Below are positions 42,427-53,775 of a DNA stretch of 64,000 bases, piece after piece. The notes under the pieces were generated by a model that was given only the letters and a program-made list of their open reading frames with translations, ran no database searches and had not been told where the DNA came from. The stretch is from Triglochin maritima (lineage: Eukaryota; Streptophyta; Magnoliopsida; Alismatales; Juncaginaceae). Where the stretch lies: NCBI GenBank assembly GCA_963682175.1, contig OY821775.1, positions 32,362,053 to 32,426,052 on the forward strand. The letters are read 5' to 3'. The stretch's first letter is position 1. Every line of letters begins with the position of its first letter. The translations under genes and the position numbers were made by a program.

Positions 42427-43395
42427 TAGTGCGATAGGTTAGACATAAAACACCTAGTATAGACTCAAACTAACTCGATCCACACTCCAACTAACTTGAT
42501 CCACACTCCAACTAACTTGATCCACACTTCAACTAACTCGATTTATCTACCAACTAACTTGATCCAGACTCGAACAAACTTAATCCACACTCCAACTAAC
42601 TCGATCGACACTCGGTCTAACTCCATCCATACTCCAACTAACTTGATCAAAACTTGGACTAACTCGATCCACACTCCAACTAACTCGATCAACACTCGAA
42701 CTAACTTGATCCACACTTCAACTAACTCGGTCAACACTCGAACTAACTTGATCCACACTTCAACTAACTCGATCCAGACTCGGAAAATGTGTTCTGTTCG
42801 ACCAAAACATGTGTTTCGTTCGACCGGAAATTGGGTTCCATTCGACTGGTGAGACTCCCCACGAACTAACTCGTTCAACACTCCAACTAACTCGATCCAG
42901 ACTTGGACTAATTCATTCAACACTCCAACTAACTCGATCCAGACTCGGACTACCTCATTCACCACTGCAACAAACTCGATCCACAAACCAACTAACTCGA
43001 TTCTGACACAAACTAACTCGATCCAGACACATCGGTCGATCGGAAAATGTGTTCCGCTCGACCAGAAATTGTGTTTCGTTCGACTGATAAGCTCCCACAA
43101 ACTAACTTGTTCAACACTTCAACTAACTTGATCCATACTCGAACTAACTCGATCAACACTTCAACTAATTCGATCCAGACTCCGACTAACCCACTTAACA
43201 TTGGAACTAACTCGATCCACACTCGAACGAACTCGTTCAACACTCCAACTAACTCATTTAATACTCCAACTAACACGATCCAGACTCGAACTAACTCGAT
43301 CCACACTCCAACTAAGTCAATCCACACTCGGAAAAACTCAATCCACACTTCAACGAACTCGATCTATCCTCCAACTAACTTGATCCAGACATGAA
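42427..43395. repeat. 21-bp minisatellite, second block
   Basis: About 40 units of the same 21-bp repeat as 39,891-41,072, again interrupted by TTCGACCG-containing spacers near 42,780-42,855 and 43,027-43,095. It begins with GTGCGATAGGTTAGACATAA, a sequence shared with 27,205-27,330. Confidence 0.88.
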
Positions 43396-43409
43396 CAACT
43401 AGGCTAATG

Positions 43410-46400
43410 TGTAACACCCCCGATCTCGCGGGTATGCACACTGGGAAAGGAACACAAGTGTCACGATCAGAGACCTCCACGAAGTCCGAAGAAGATACAA
43501 AAGGAAGACAATACAGACTAACAAGACAATACATAACAAACATACATGTATAGACAAATAGGATACAACTGAAACAAATGATTATCCATGTATACATAAA
43601 AGATCCAATTACAATACATCGAGTTTTAAAAGGGAAATACATCAAAATAAATATGAAAGCCAAGATAACAAGAAGACTCTGGTCGACGTGTCCCTCGTGT
43701 ACAGAATCTTCAACTACTCGTTCAGTCCTCACTGTAGGAACCTAAGTACCTAACAACATCGCATTAACATATGAATATTTCAATAAAGAAAACCCAGTAT
43801 GCCACAACCAAACATTAACAAAAACCAAACATTATCAAGAATATGCATGAAGTCTAACTACGACAATAGGAGCATCAGAAAAAAACCACAAAAAGCACAA
43901 TATGCAACAGAAGGCTACGACTCCAACAACCGCACAAATCGAGCGTACCCGAACAAATTCTTGTAAAAGGAAACAGAACACCAGCCATGCTGGTCAGAAA
44001 TAGAAGCGAGTCACTCGACAGTGACTCGCCTTATGGCACGAAGCGGTACACCAGATAGACACCTCAAATCGCAGAATTAAACCTACATGGTGTCATCGCA
44101 AACTTGGGAACATCTAACCTGAGACAGAATGACAATGCGCTTGCCCAGAACTTATCTTACACCTGGCATCCACATAAAGTTCTTATGCGAATGACCTTTG
44201 AAGCTAGAGGACCCATTTGTGGCTCGTCGGCCCAGAAAACAGAACGTGCCCAAATTTACTTATCCGATTAAATGCAATGCAAACTACTTAAGCATCTAAA
44301 ATCTAATGTAGCTACAAAGTACGGAACGAGCTCAAGGAAGGATATACAAATACCCTCCCTACAGGACCAAACATAATCAAAATCAGAATATTCCAATCAG
44401 GAACATAAAGCACTCACAACAATAAGCAATCATATCCGGAATCGATAATTCGAGCTAACAACTAATCGAGTCATCTACGGGTCATGATAAGAATGTGACA
44501 AGTTTGATGTCCTAAGCAACATACATAACCACATCATAACACTTCACATCAGTAACATATAGACGTAATAGATGTAACAGAATCATGCATAACAGTAGAA
44601 GATATCTCCATCGCACCACACAACAATGGATAATATGCATTATCAATTTTAGAGCATAAATGCAATAGGAACCAGAATTTTAGAGTGATCAGAGAATATA
44701 TGAGCATGAAATAACATATATATCAGTAGTACAACATGGTGAATCGTGCACATAATTTCAGGAAACTAAATCTATCCATAATCATTATGTAAGTGTACAT
44801 TCGGATTCAAAAGTTGCATTAAGATATAACATGAATCGCATATAGCATGGATAAGTCCGATTTTGTTCCTAAGTGCATGCATATCACCCATAACACCTCA
44901 TATTTGTACATATATGAATGACAAGAATAAGAACAAGAGCAACAGTAATAGATAGCACGGTTAACCACTACGAGCATTACGTAGCATGAATACTAAATTT
45001 CAGAACGTGTAAGCGTTCGAGATGTAGAACTTAGCAATTATCCAGGATTACAGGAATATATTAACGAGATAATGCATGAGCATGTGATCTATAATTAGCA
45101 ACCAAGTCATGAAACATTATCTGAATATAATCATGAAACCATGCAAGAATACATGACCTATAATCAACAACATAACTTAGCAGGTTATCTAGAATATGAT
45201 CATGAATAATGCAAGAATACGTGACCTATAATCAGCAGCAAATCATAGCAGAGTATCAGAGTATGGTCACGAAATGATACAAGGATATATGTTCTATAAT
45301 CACTAATCATATCATGGAAGATAATCAGTATATAATCATTAGATACTGCGAGTACGTGTAATCTATAATCAGCATACAATCATGGAATATAATCTGAATA
45401 TAAACATCCATTAGCGCATGAATATGTGACCTATAGTCAGCAGAAAAATCATGGAATATTATCTGCATATGATCATGGCATAATGCAAGAATACGTGACC
45501 TAAAGTCAACAGCAATTGATGAAGGAAAATCCAGACATAATCACTATGTCACGCATAGACATAGGATCTGTGATCAGTAATGATTCATGCAAATATCATA
45601 TGAAGGAAGGGTCGTGCTAGTGAGAGGAAAGCCCAGCCAACCTCTGAACCTCAGACCGACCAGCCCACTGGTGTTGAACTAAACTCCATCCAGCACCCCC
45701 TTACATACTCTTACACTAAAGGACTAGAAGCATCCCTGATCTGCAAGAAGAACGCCTGAGCTTAGCCGGAGCTTGCCCACAAGGAGTTGCCCTAGACGTT
45801 GCTTCACCAAGTTTGCTGGAGATCCGCCCAGCAGCATGCTAGAGACGGGGGTGCAAATGATCTGAGGTGGGTGATTTTCGTGGAGAATATGTTGGGGTAG
45901 GGGACGACTGAGGGGGTAGGGTTTTTGTCTTAAGGAACAAGAGAAAAAAGCGAGTGATTGCAAATAACTCTCCAATTCAAGACATTCCAAAAGTATAGAA
46001 TTCAAATGTTTGCAAATCTCAAGAGATTCCTCTTGCTGACGTGGCGGCCATGTCACCCATCCTTCACACCTCAACCTTAAACGCCTCCCCAAAGCCCAAG
46101 CCAAACCACCCACGAGAATTGCACCCGATCGACCCGATTAATTCAACTGATGCAAAACTGTCTGACGGGTCGCACCCGCCCACGTGTCACATTAACTCGG
46201 CCAAAAATGAAACTTTTCCCCGAAAAGAAATTTTTTCGAAACAAAGCATAAAATCACAAAACATACATCATACAACAAGAAAACACAAAATCGAGCATGA
46301 GGATGAATAAGACTTAATAAGGTAGCAGGAGAGGATCTTACATAATGAATCTTGCATCATTCAATCATCCATCTCACATGTGGAGTATTCACAAGGGAAA

Positions 46401-47391
46401 AACAAGACAGCAATACTAGTAAACCCCTTCAATTTATCAGAAAAATAGACAACCAAATCTAATAAGTAATTTCATCACAAATCACCAACAACACATACAG
46501 ATCAGCTTTACACTAAGTTGGGGCATCTCTACAAAATTTCTGATCTACAAAATAACCCTGACAATTGTTCGTGACCATGATTTTAAGACTTAATTAGTTC
46601 AAATGTTGTACTGAAAAATCAGAATTTGATTCCATTAGAAACACAATTATGACAAATTTAAGAAGATCTGAAGTCATACTACGCCACCAAATCCCCTCGA
46701 TTTCATACTGACACAACAAACACACTAAATCTTCTTGTTTCTTCACACTTGAAGCCATTATTAAACCAAATCCTTAAAAAACATTTTCAATAATAAGCTT
46801 CAAACATATAAAAATCCTTAGAAAATCCACTAACACCTATGCATAAACTATAACCACGCCTAAAAATTCCTACAAATACAACCAAATCGAAGCAATAATC
46901 AACAAAAAACCCAGAAAAATCTACCATCGGTGACGAGGTAACAAGGAACATCTAGAAAAATCGATAACTGAAATTCTTCAGTAAAGCAGTGACGAGGAAC
47001 ATCTACCATCGGACCTCTCATCTTAGTCGTTCATTTCTAGATCTCCCTAGGTATTGGTGTGAGAAGAAGAATTAGAACTAGAAGAAGAAGAGAAGAAAAA
47101 GTAGAGGTTTAGGGTGGGGATGGAGAGGGGAAGGGGTTCCCGGGATTGAGGGTGGTGGAGATGCCTTGCCTCGTCGGAGTGGGTGGTGGTGCGGGCCGGA
47201 GTGCTTCTCTCTCCGGGTCGGGTTTGGGTGGAGACGAAACTTAGGGATTGGGGAGAAATGTGTTGGATTTGGGTAGAAAATAACGAATTTGGTTTTGAGA
47301 CGGTGGGAGGGGTAAAATTGGAAAGAAAAGTTAATTTAAGATCAGACTTACAATTAGAAAATAAGTCTTTAGATAAATCGTGACTTAAACA
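43410..47391 (-). repeat. Possible large chromovirus-type LTR, minus strand
   Basis: TGTAACACCCCC at 43,410 is, read on the minus strand, an LTR end of the GGGGGTGTTACA type used by chromoviruses. The region has no genes; frames such as 46,113-45,724 (minus) look like a GC-rich LTR leader. The other border is unclear, and no primer site follows at 43,409, so this is a tentative call. It includes the 68-bp tandem array at 45,072-45,600 and a CT-rich/GA-rich transition near 47,070-47,230. Confidence 0.35.
45072..45600. repeat. 68-bp tandem repeat array
   Basis: About eight diverged units of 68-70 bp with GCAAGAATACGTGACCTATA, then ATCAGCAxCAAATCATGG and ATAATCTGAATATxATCATG. Clear periodicity despite divergence. 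Confidence 0.75.
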
Positions 47392-47424
47392 TAAGAGGTA
47401 GAGAAGGCTTTATGACTTGGAATT

Positions 47425-47690
47425 AGTTTCCCCACAAAAAAGGGCGCAGGAAACTACTTAAATCGTCCTAATAATTACCTTTTTGCCCTTAACAATTCAT
47501 TTAATACTCATTTCGTCCCAAACGCCTCCCCCTTGGCGGGGGCGTCTTAACCAGACGCCACCCCCAAGGGGGGCGTGTTAGCCAGACACCTCCCCCATGG
47601 CGGAGGCGTTTGTCTAAGACGCCTCATCCGGGAGGGGGGGGGGGGGGGGGGGGGAGTCTGGCTAAGACGCATCATTCTAAAAAAATTAAA
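47425..47690. repeat. GC-rich hairpin array with a 21-base G tract
   Basis: Four tandem units of about 32 bp (47,519-47,680) with the form ACGCCTCCCCC, GGGGGCGTC, then TTAGCCAG; each can fold on itself. An uninterrupted run of 21 G lies at 47,634-47,654 inside the last unit. 47,425-47,480 is a minus-strand copy of the ~230-bp repeat also at 48,410-48,630 and 51,005-51,225. Confidence 0.8.
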
Positions 47691-47769
47691 AAAAATCCTA
47701 AAATTATACAGTGTGTTATCTCAAATTATTTGACGTTCCTTAGCAAGTTTTCGGTGGTAACGGGTCAGA

Positions 47770-47982
47770 TTACAATGACTTTTTTTGCAAGTGATAAAGA
47801 TTCATAAAATTTCTAGATCCAACAATTTTTAAGATCCAAAATCCCCCGGCGGTAAAACATCCCGACTTACAAATACGACCTCGACAGGTCGTTCGGGGGT
47901 CGCCCCAACAAATTTTTTGAATTTTGAAATTGTTGTATCTGGAAATTTTTGAATTTTCATCACTTGCAAAAACTCGTTGTAA
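47770..47982. mobile_element. Small fold-back MITE-like element (213 bp)
   Basis: Inverted ends of about 65 bp, from TTACAATGACTTTTTTTGC inward, mirror the right end ATCACTTGCAAAAACTCG followed by TTGTAA. Flanked by GGTCAGA and GGTGAGA (6 of 7 identical), a possible decayed 7-8-bp duplication. Superfamily uncertain (hAT or Mutator). No coding capacity. Confidence 0.65.
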
Positions 47983-47989
47983 GGTGAGA

Positions 47990-48300
47990 TGTCGGACGGT
48001 CGATCGTTTGTCTCTCGGTCTACCGAACATGTTCCATGCGGATAACCGAGTTTCCATCAGTCCACCGTGATCGTAATGACAGTAAGTTTTTGATCTTTCT
48101 GGAATCATTGGGTCGGTTTACCGATCTCTACCCGATCATCCGAATATTTATCCTCAGTAGCTTCAACATTTCTCTGGAAATCTCTATTCAGTGTACCGAA
48201 TGGGTATCGGTCATCCAAATATAATAATTATTAACTTATTAATTAATTTAGCAATTATCTAAATTTATAATCAATTATCTTTTTAATAAAAAAATATAAA
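47990..48300. repeat. Remnant of palindrome-rich LTR sequence
   Basis: Several degenerate GGTCxACCG-type motifs (near 47,998, 48,018, 48,112, 48,190), as in the copia LTRs. Followed by AT-rich sequence. No gene. Confidence 0.45.
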
Positions 48301-48304
48301 AATT

Positions 48305-48650
48305 GCGGGCGTCCGGGTAAAACGCCCCCTCATGGAGGAGGCGTCTTAGCCAGACGATGCCCCCATGGGAGGGGCGGATCTCCCGAACGCCCGCTATTTT
48401 TTATTATTATTAAAAAAAATTGGATATTTTACCAGATTCGAGTACACCGAGGCGTCTGTTGGCTCATTACTGACCTCCAAAACATTATTTTTTATGATTA
48501 TAAGAGGAAGATGAAGAGAGATGTGTGATATGAGGGTAAAATGTTGCGTTATAGCAGTAGAAATGAGAGAAGTGCAAAATGATAATCTGTACGGACGACT
48601 TAAGTAGTTTTCTAACGATGAATAGCGGTTCAGAAAAAAAGCGCCAACAT
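48305..48650 (+). repeat. GC hairpin units plus ~230-bp repeat
   Basis: 48,305-48,392 has GCGGGCGT and ACGCCCGC as inverted ends around two units of the same 32-bp hairpin repeat as 47,519-47,680. It is followed by a ~220-bp segment with TTTTACCAGATTCGAGTAC and GACTTAAGTAGTTTTC that matches 51,005-51,225. Confidence 0.7.
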
Positions 48651-50684
48651 TTCGATAATATATAACATGCAATTTGCTTGATTTGTATAAAGCAAAGGTG
48701 TACAGGTACAACTTTGTTGATATAAATAATTGGTCAAATTGGGTTCTAGAATATTGTGGTTATTATTATGATTATCATTGCTAGTTACGTTACCAAATTG
48801 AGTACTTGGAGACACACTCTCCTTGGACGTTTTCATACACTCGTCCAGATGTCGTGCTGTAATTTGATGGTGATGCCACTGACAATATATTCATGGGTTT
48901 CGTTTTTTTGCTGTTCAGCCCATTGTTTGTCTTGAATTACAAGTAACATCATTTAAACTAGTGTTTTAATCCTGTATTTGGAGATTTACAAGACATTTTT
49001 GAGAGATTTGAACATATATTTAAGTTTCTCTCGTCAAGTAGGTTTGTTTGAATGTTATATTTGTAGGATTTCATGTCATATACTTGTGTATATTTTTAAA
49101 AAAATTAACAAGTATTTAGGATCGGTTTTCATATTTTTGAACAATTTTATGTACAAAATTCCTAATTGTATTCCAATATACATAATAAACTATTTAATAT
49201 TGAAATACATAGATTGGATCATACCTAGTGGATTATTGAATCCCTTTTACCAATAAGGAGATGTGTTGCATGTCGGATTGCCTCGGAATTCCTCCAAGTG
49301 TTCACTAAACTCTAAACAAGATTTAGAGAGATCAAAGTTAGTCAATCAATCTCTAATTCAAGGCTAGAATCTAGCTAATTACCCATTTAATGCTCTCGAG
49401 AATTCAATCTCTCAAACACTCAAGTAACAAGAGAATTTTCGGATGGATTTGGTGGAGAAATATGGAGAGGAAATTTTTTGCATTCATGTATAACAAGGAT
49501 GAGATGAGGGACCTATTATAGAGCTTCCTCCAACCCACATCATGTGTAACTCACTTACACATGATCCCTTGTTTTTTTCTCCTTTAAACCAATCGTATTT
49601 TGACACGTAATCATCCCTTAACTTTCATCAATGTGTAATTCTCTTATTAATTCAAGCAAAACTGTGCAATAACGGTTGACCGAAATAACCAATCAATCGA
49701 CGATCGGTTGAAAATCAACACTTTCGGTCGGACTGTGTTCCCAGTCGGTCGACTGAATCCTCACCAAGAAAGTTCATGATATTTTCAGACCCACACTGGG
49801 GACCGTTTCACAACAGAAAGCGTACATGTTATTTTCGGTCGAACCACGCGTCTGACCGGCCAAACTTTTCCGAATTTAAAGGTTACGGTTAAATTTGGTC
49901 GACCAGTTTCCAAAAAATGTTCGATCGTTTTTCACTATTTTTGCCTTTATCAAATTTTGGATAAATATCCAACAAAATCTGATATTTCGGGTTTTAGCAA
50001 ATTTATATTTTATAATGTTACGAACCACATTAAATGCAACATATTATCATATATAATGTCAAACATTATACCCCATACTATATTTACATCTCATATAAAT
50101 TCATTGATTATTCTAACCATGTCGTAATCACGACATATTGGTTTTAATAGTTTGCCACATGTCTTTCAATACATCATATAAAATGTAAAATCAAATTCTT
50201 TGTTTTCCAGTTCTGTGGTGTGACCTATAGGAGGATCTAAGTTATATTGGCAATTATATATCACAAACTATAAGCGGTATTTAACTACACATTATAGTTA
50301 CCAAATAACAAATGTGTTTTGCTCACTCGAACTAAACACGATCCATTAAGGATATGTAATATCACTTGTGTATCTCTTGTCTCATGATATTGAGAATATT
50401 ATACAAAGTAGAAATGTCTCATCTTCGTATTATACATTCATTTCTTGATCTCTCAAGCTAATTATAAATAAGTAACTATATACAAGTTATATTGTGCACA
50501 TTATAATTTTGCTTTATCAAGGGGCCCAACAATATCATCACTCAAGTCAAGATTGGAATGACAATCTTTTGACATATCAACTTTTCCCCCACAAGTTATG
50601 TATAACCAACTAATACATTTATCATTATACGCATTGATAGCTTTTGATAATAATCAAATCATACACTCATGTGAAAAGATTTAG
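48651..50684. other. AT-rich sequence, no gene identified
   Basis: 49,670-49,930 contains degenerate GGTTGACCG and GGTCGACTG motifs like the copia LTRs; the rest shows no feature I can assign. It is the left flank of the element inserted at 50,690 and continues after 58,452. Confidence 0.5.
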
Positions 50685-50689
50685 GTCTC

Positions 50690-52285
50690 TGTTGAGATTT
50701 TTATTTATACCGCAAGTACACGGCGTCAATGAAGACGTGGCAAGTACGGGTCGAACACAAGGAGGGAGAGATTTGTTATTTGTGTGATTTCAATTAAGGG
50801 AAAGAAGGAGAGAAGAAATAAATTTGGTTTTGAGATTTTTGGGTTTTAATTATTTAAAGCAAGAAACAAGAACAATTAAAACTAAAACAAGAACAAAGAA
50901 GTGGATTCCGTTGGGTGGAGGCGGTTCCCGCGACCGCCCGATCGTTGGGTCGGGTGACTCCCGCGGTCGCCCGACTCAAAAAAAAATTTTAAAAAATTAA
51001 TTGAAATAAACAAGGTGATTTACCAGATGTGAGTAGTCCGGGGTGTCCGCTGGCTCTTTCCCTGGCCTCCGAGACATCCTATTTGGTGAATAAAAGTGTG
51101 ATATGAAGAGAAAGTTGTGTTAAAAGAGTGAAATGAGGAGTTATATTAGTAGAAAGTGTAGAGGGGCAAAATGGTAATCTTACGGGCGATTTAAGTAGTT
51201 TTACGGCGACGAATAGCAGTTCGTTTATTTAAAGCAAGAAACAAGAACAATTAAAACTAAAGCAAGAACAAAAAAGTGAATTCCGTTGGGTGGAGGTTTA
51301 GATTTAAGGTTTAGATTAGAGAATTCAGAAACTTATAATAAATCATATTAGTTATAAAGCATTACATGATAAATGTTTTAACATAAACTCAAGTAATCAA
51401 AATATACTAACAAGAAATTAAAATAATAACATTCATTCGTCTTCTCTTCACCCTAAATCCGTCACCTCCACCCTTTGGAAGGAGTTAGAAACTCATAGAG
51501 GGAGGAAGAAGGGGTCCTTGAGACATTACAAAAGAAAACTAAAAGTAAGAAATAACAGACAGAATTTTATTAATGAAAAGAAGAATACAAAACTAAGATT
51601 AAGAATAAAAAATACAACCACAGACTAAGGACCCTTCTAACATCGTTCTCGGGTCTATTTATAGTTGCTACAAGGGATCTAGGTATCATATTGGAAAGTA
51701 CACGTGTCCAGACACGACTGGACGAAATTGGGAGACGCGGATCGACGCTTGGGTGGCGGAAACGCCGCACATTGTGTGTGTGGTGCGGCGGAAACGCCGC
51801 ACAATCTGATCTGATTTTGTCCGGATTTTGGTTGAATGTTTATGGTATGATTTGATCCTTCTTTGCGCGTCTGGATTGATTCTTTCCATTCTTTTGAGCT
51901 CCGGATTAATTCCTTTATGTATTTGGAGATTTACATTGATTTTTCTTTAAGGTTTTCTCCGTAATAACTCGTGAATTGGAATTAAGTCCTTGACTTTTTG
52001 CAATTAAGTCTCCGGCTACTTTTGTGCTCAAGTCATTGTTCTTTTTGTAATTATGACTTGAATGCTTTTATGCTTGGATACATTTCCATTCGTACCCCGA
52101 TAATCTTGAGCTTGGTCTTTATGATAGAAATGAGTCTTTTGCACGCGTTTATGCTCGGGATGTGGGTAATTTGCATTCAGGTCCCTGTATTCTGTAAACA
52201 AGACTAAACACATACCTTAGTAGCATTTATTGATATAAAAGTGATCTAAATGAAAGACATATGATGCAATGTATGCAATGCATCA
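50690..52285 (-). repeat. 3' LTR of the Athila-like element
   Basis: On the minus strand it starts TGATGCATTGC at 52,285 and ends CTCAACA at 50,690. It is 408 bp longer than the 5' LTR owing to a 305-bp insert (50,921-51,225) with a 70-bp flanking duplication, and to a 33-bp duplication of a GGCGGAAACGCCGC hairpin near 51,754-51,800. Confidence 0.92.
50921..51225 (+). repeat. 305-bp insert flanked by 70-bp direct repeats
   Basis: Absent from the 5' LTR. Flanked by 50,851-50,920 and 51,226-51,295, two near-identical copies of LTR sequence. The insert starts with GC-rich hairpins (CCGCGACCGCCCGA and TCCCGCGGTCGCCCGA) and continues with the ~220-bp repeat also found at 48,410-48,630. Confidence 0.85.
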
Positions 52286-52734
52286 AATACCCCCACACCT
52301 AGATTTTGCTAGTCCCTAGCAAAACAGAAAATACGGAAAATAAAAAACAGGGAAATCCTAACTCACTTTCGTAGGAATCACGGTTGCACTTACATGTGCA
52401 ACAAGCCGTTAAACCTCCAAGTTTCCTTAGAGGACGAGTTTTGTCTCGTGAGGGTTTTCAGTTGACACACCCACAAAGTCTTAAATCAACTTTCTTTTAA
52501 TAGCTCTTAATATCTCCACCTCAACCTTATACATCTCTCTTCGAATTCTTGTATGCTCATTATATGAATCTAACTCATTAAAAATATGACTTGGTCTTTG
52601 TTCCTCCAACATTCACACCACTAACCCTTCTACACATGATATCACTTAAATTATTTTGCACACCTCCTCTGGTGGTGAAGTATCATTCGGATCAACCATG
52701 GCATGGATCATTCTTTTAGCTTTGGGCCTTGAGT

Positions 52735-52765
<31 letters not shown>

Positions 52766-53402
52766 TCTTCCGTGATTCAACACATTTGCTTTTTGACACT
52801 TTTACCCTTTTTGCATTTGTGTAGCGAGTTTGGTCGATAATCCCGAGCTGGTAGACTCAAGTTACCGGGTTTCAAGATACCCCTACGAACCAGTGACTCA
52901 AAGGCTTGGGCTTTTGTAGTCATTTTGCAAAATGTGTTTCCTCACTTTATTCCTTTATTTTTATTTTCCTCAAGGCTTAATTGCTATTAGAAGTCCACAC
53001 TTCCCGGTATATTTTCCTCAACCTCTGCTTTTTATCAACCACTTCAAAGATTTGATTCATCCAATTTAAGTGCACACATGTCTTAAAGGGTAATGGGTTA
53101 TTTCTTTGGAACTTAGATTTATGTTATAATTTCTACAAGCAGAACTATATAATAAGGAACAAAAACTCAATGCAATTTGTACACGGGTTTTGGCAGTTCA
53201 ATCTTAAGCTATGTCATGAAACATTGATTTTTTTTTAAGAAATAAGAGACAGAAAAATAAAACAGATAGATAGACACCCCCCACACCTAAATCATGCATT
53301 GTCCTCAATGTATGCAAAGAAAAAGCAAATGCACTTATTACCCGAGTCAAATTGCAGTAGAGGGTTTGAACTTGCTCAGAGTCAACCATAGTCAGAATTG
53401 GA
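52286..53402 (-). mobile_element. 3' non-coding region of the Athila-like element
   Basis: Polypurine tract at 52,286-52,301; hairpin at 52,380-52,409 that matches those at 2,001-2,031 and 12,978-13,008; (TTTA)n at 52,736-52,765; second purine motif at about 53,272-53,312 with the GACAATGCATGA context. No gene. Confidence 0.75.
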
Positions 53403-53470
53403 TTGAATGACACCATGTTGGTGCATGTATCCAGTTGAATTGTTCCCCATGTTGCAATGAGAGTCCTGAG

Positions 53471-53775
53471 TCACAGGTCCACACCCCGCTCATAAATTTG
53501 TTCTCTTATTTGCTCGAGTGACGGTGGGTGTGTAGATGAATTCCTCCCTTTTTTCTTACTTCCTTTTTGATTTTGTGACGATTCAGAAATATTATAGATT
53601 CGTGATTTCATCACAACGTCACTTTGATTGCATATTATTTCTGGCTCACTATCAATATGAAAGATATTAAATTCAGCTTTTAAGTTCCCAAAAGATAATT
53701 GCATGAGCCATTTCGACAGTTTATCAATGCTTCCGAAGTGGCTAAAAAGGGTCTGCCTAGAATTACAGGGATTTG
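53471..53775 (-). pseudogene. Protease/linker tail after a frame break
   Basis: Continues the protease in another frame: LMQ LSFGNLKAEFNIF corresponds to the standard post-protease sequence of Athila-type polyproteins, followed by a Lys/Ser-rich end at 53,471. Beyond it the coding sequence stops; reverse transcriptase is missing. Confidence 0.65.

Noticed and set aside
42543..43100. Long minus-strand frame with VWIELVG heptads and matching plus-strand TNSIHTP frames
   Set aside because: They are translations of a 21-bp tandem repeat, open only because the unit is a multiple of three; no start context, domain or codon signal.
39891..43395. CRISPR-like array of short repeats
   Set aside because: Units are contiguous without unique spacers, and this is a plant nuclear sequence.
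45724..46113. Minus-strand 129-codon frame
   Set aside because: No recognisable domain; looks like GC-richer LTR leader sequence in a repeat region.
43410..47391. Firm call of a 4-kb solo chromovirus LTR
   Set aside because: Only one border (TGTAACACCCCC) is plausible; the other end, a TSD and a primer site are not found.
48630..48940. Minus-strand Asn/Ser-rich frame resembling the end of a plant transcription factor
   Set aside because: Several frames are open here, no domain is visible, and the adjoining sequence is repeat; support is too weak for a gene call.
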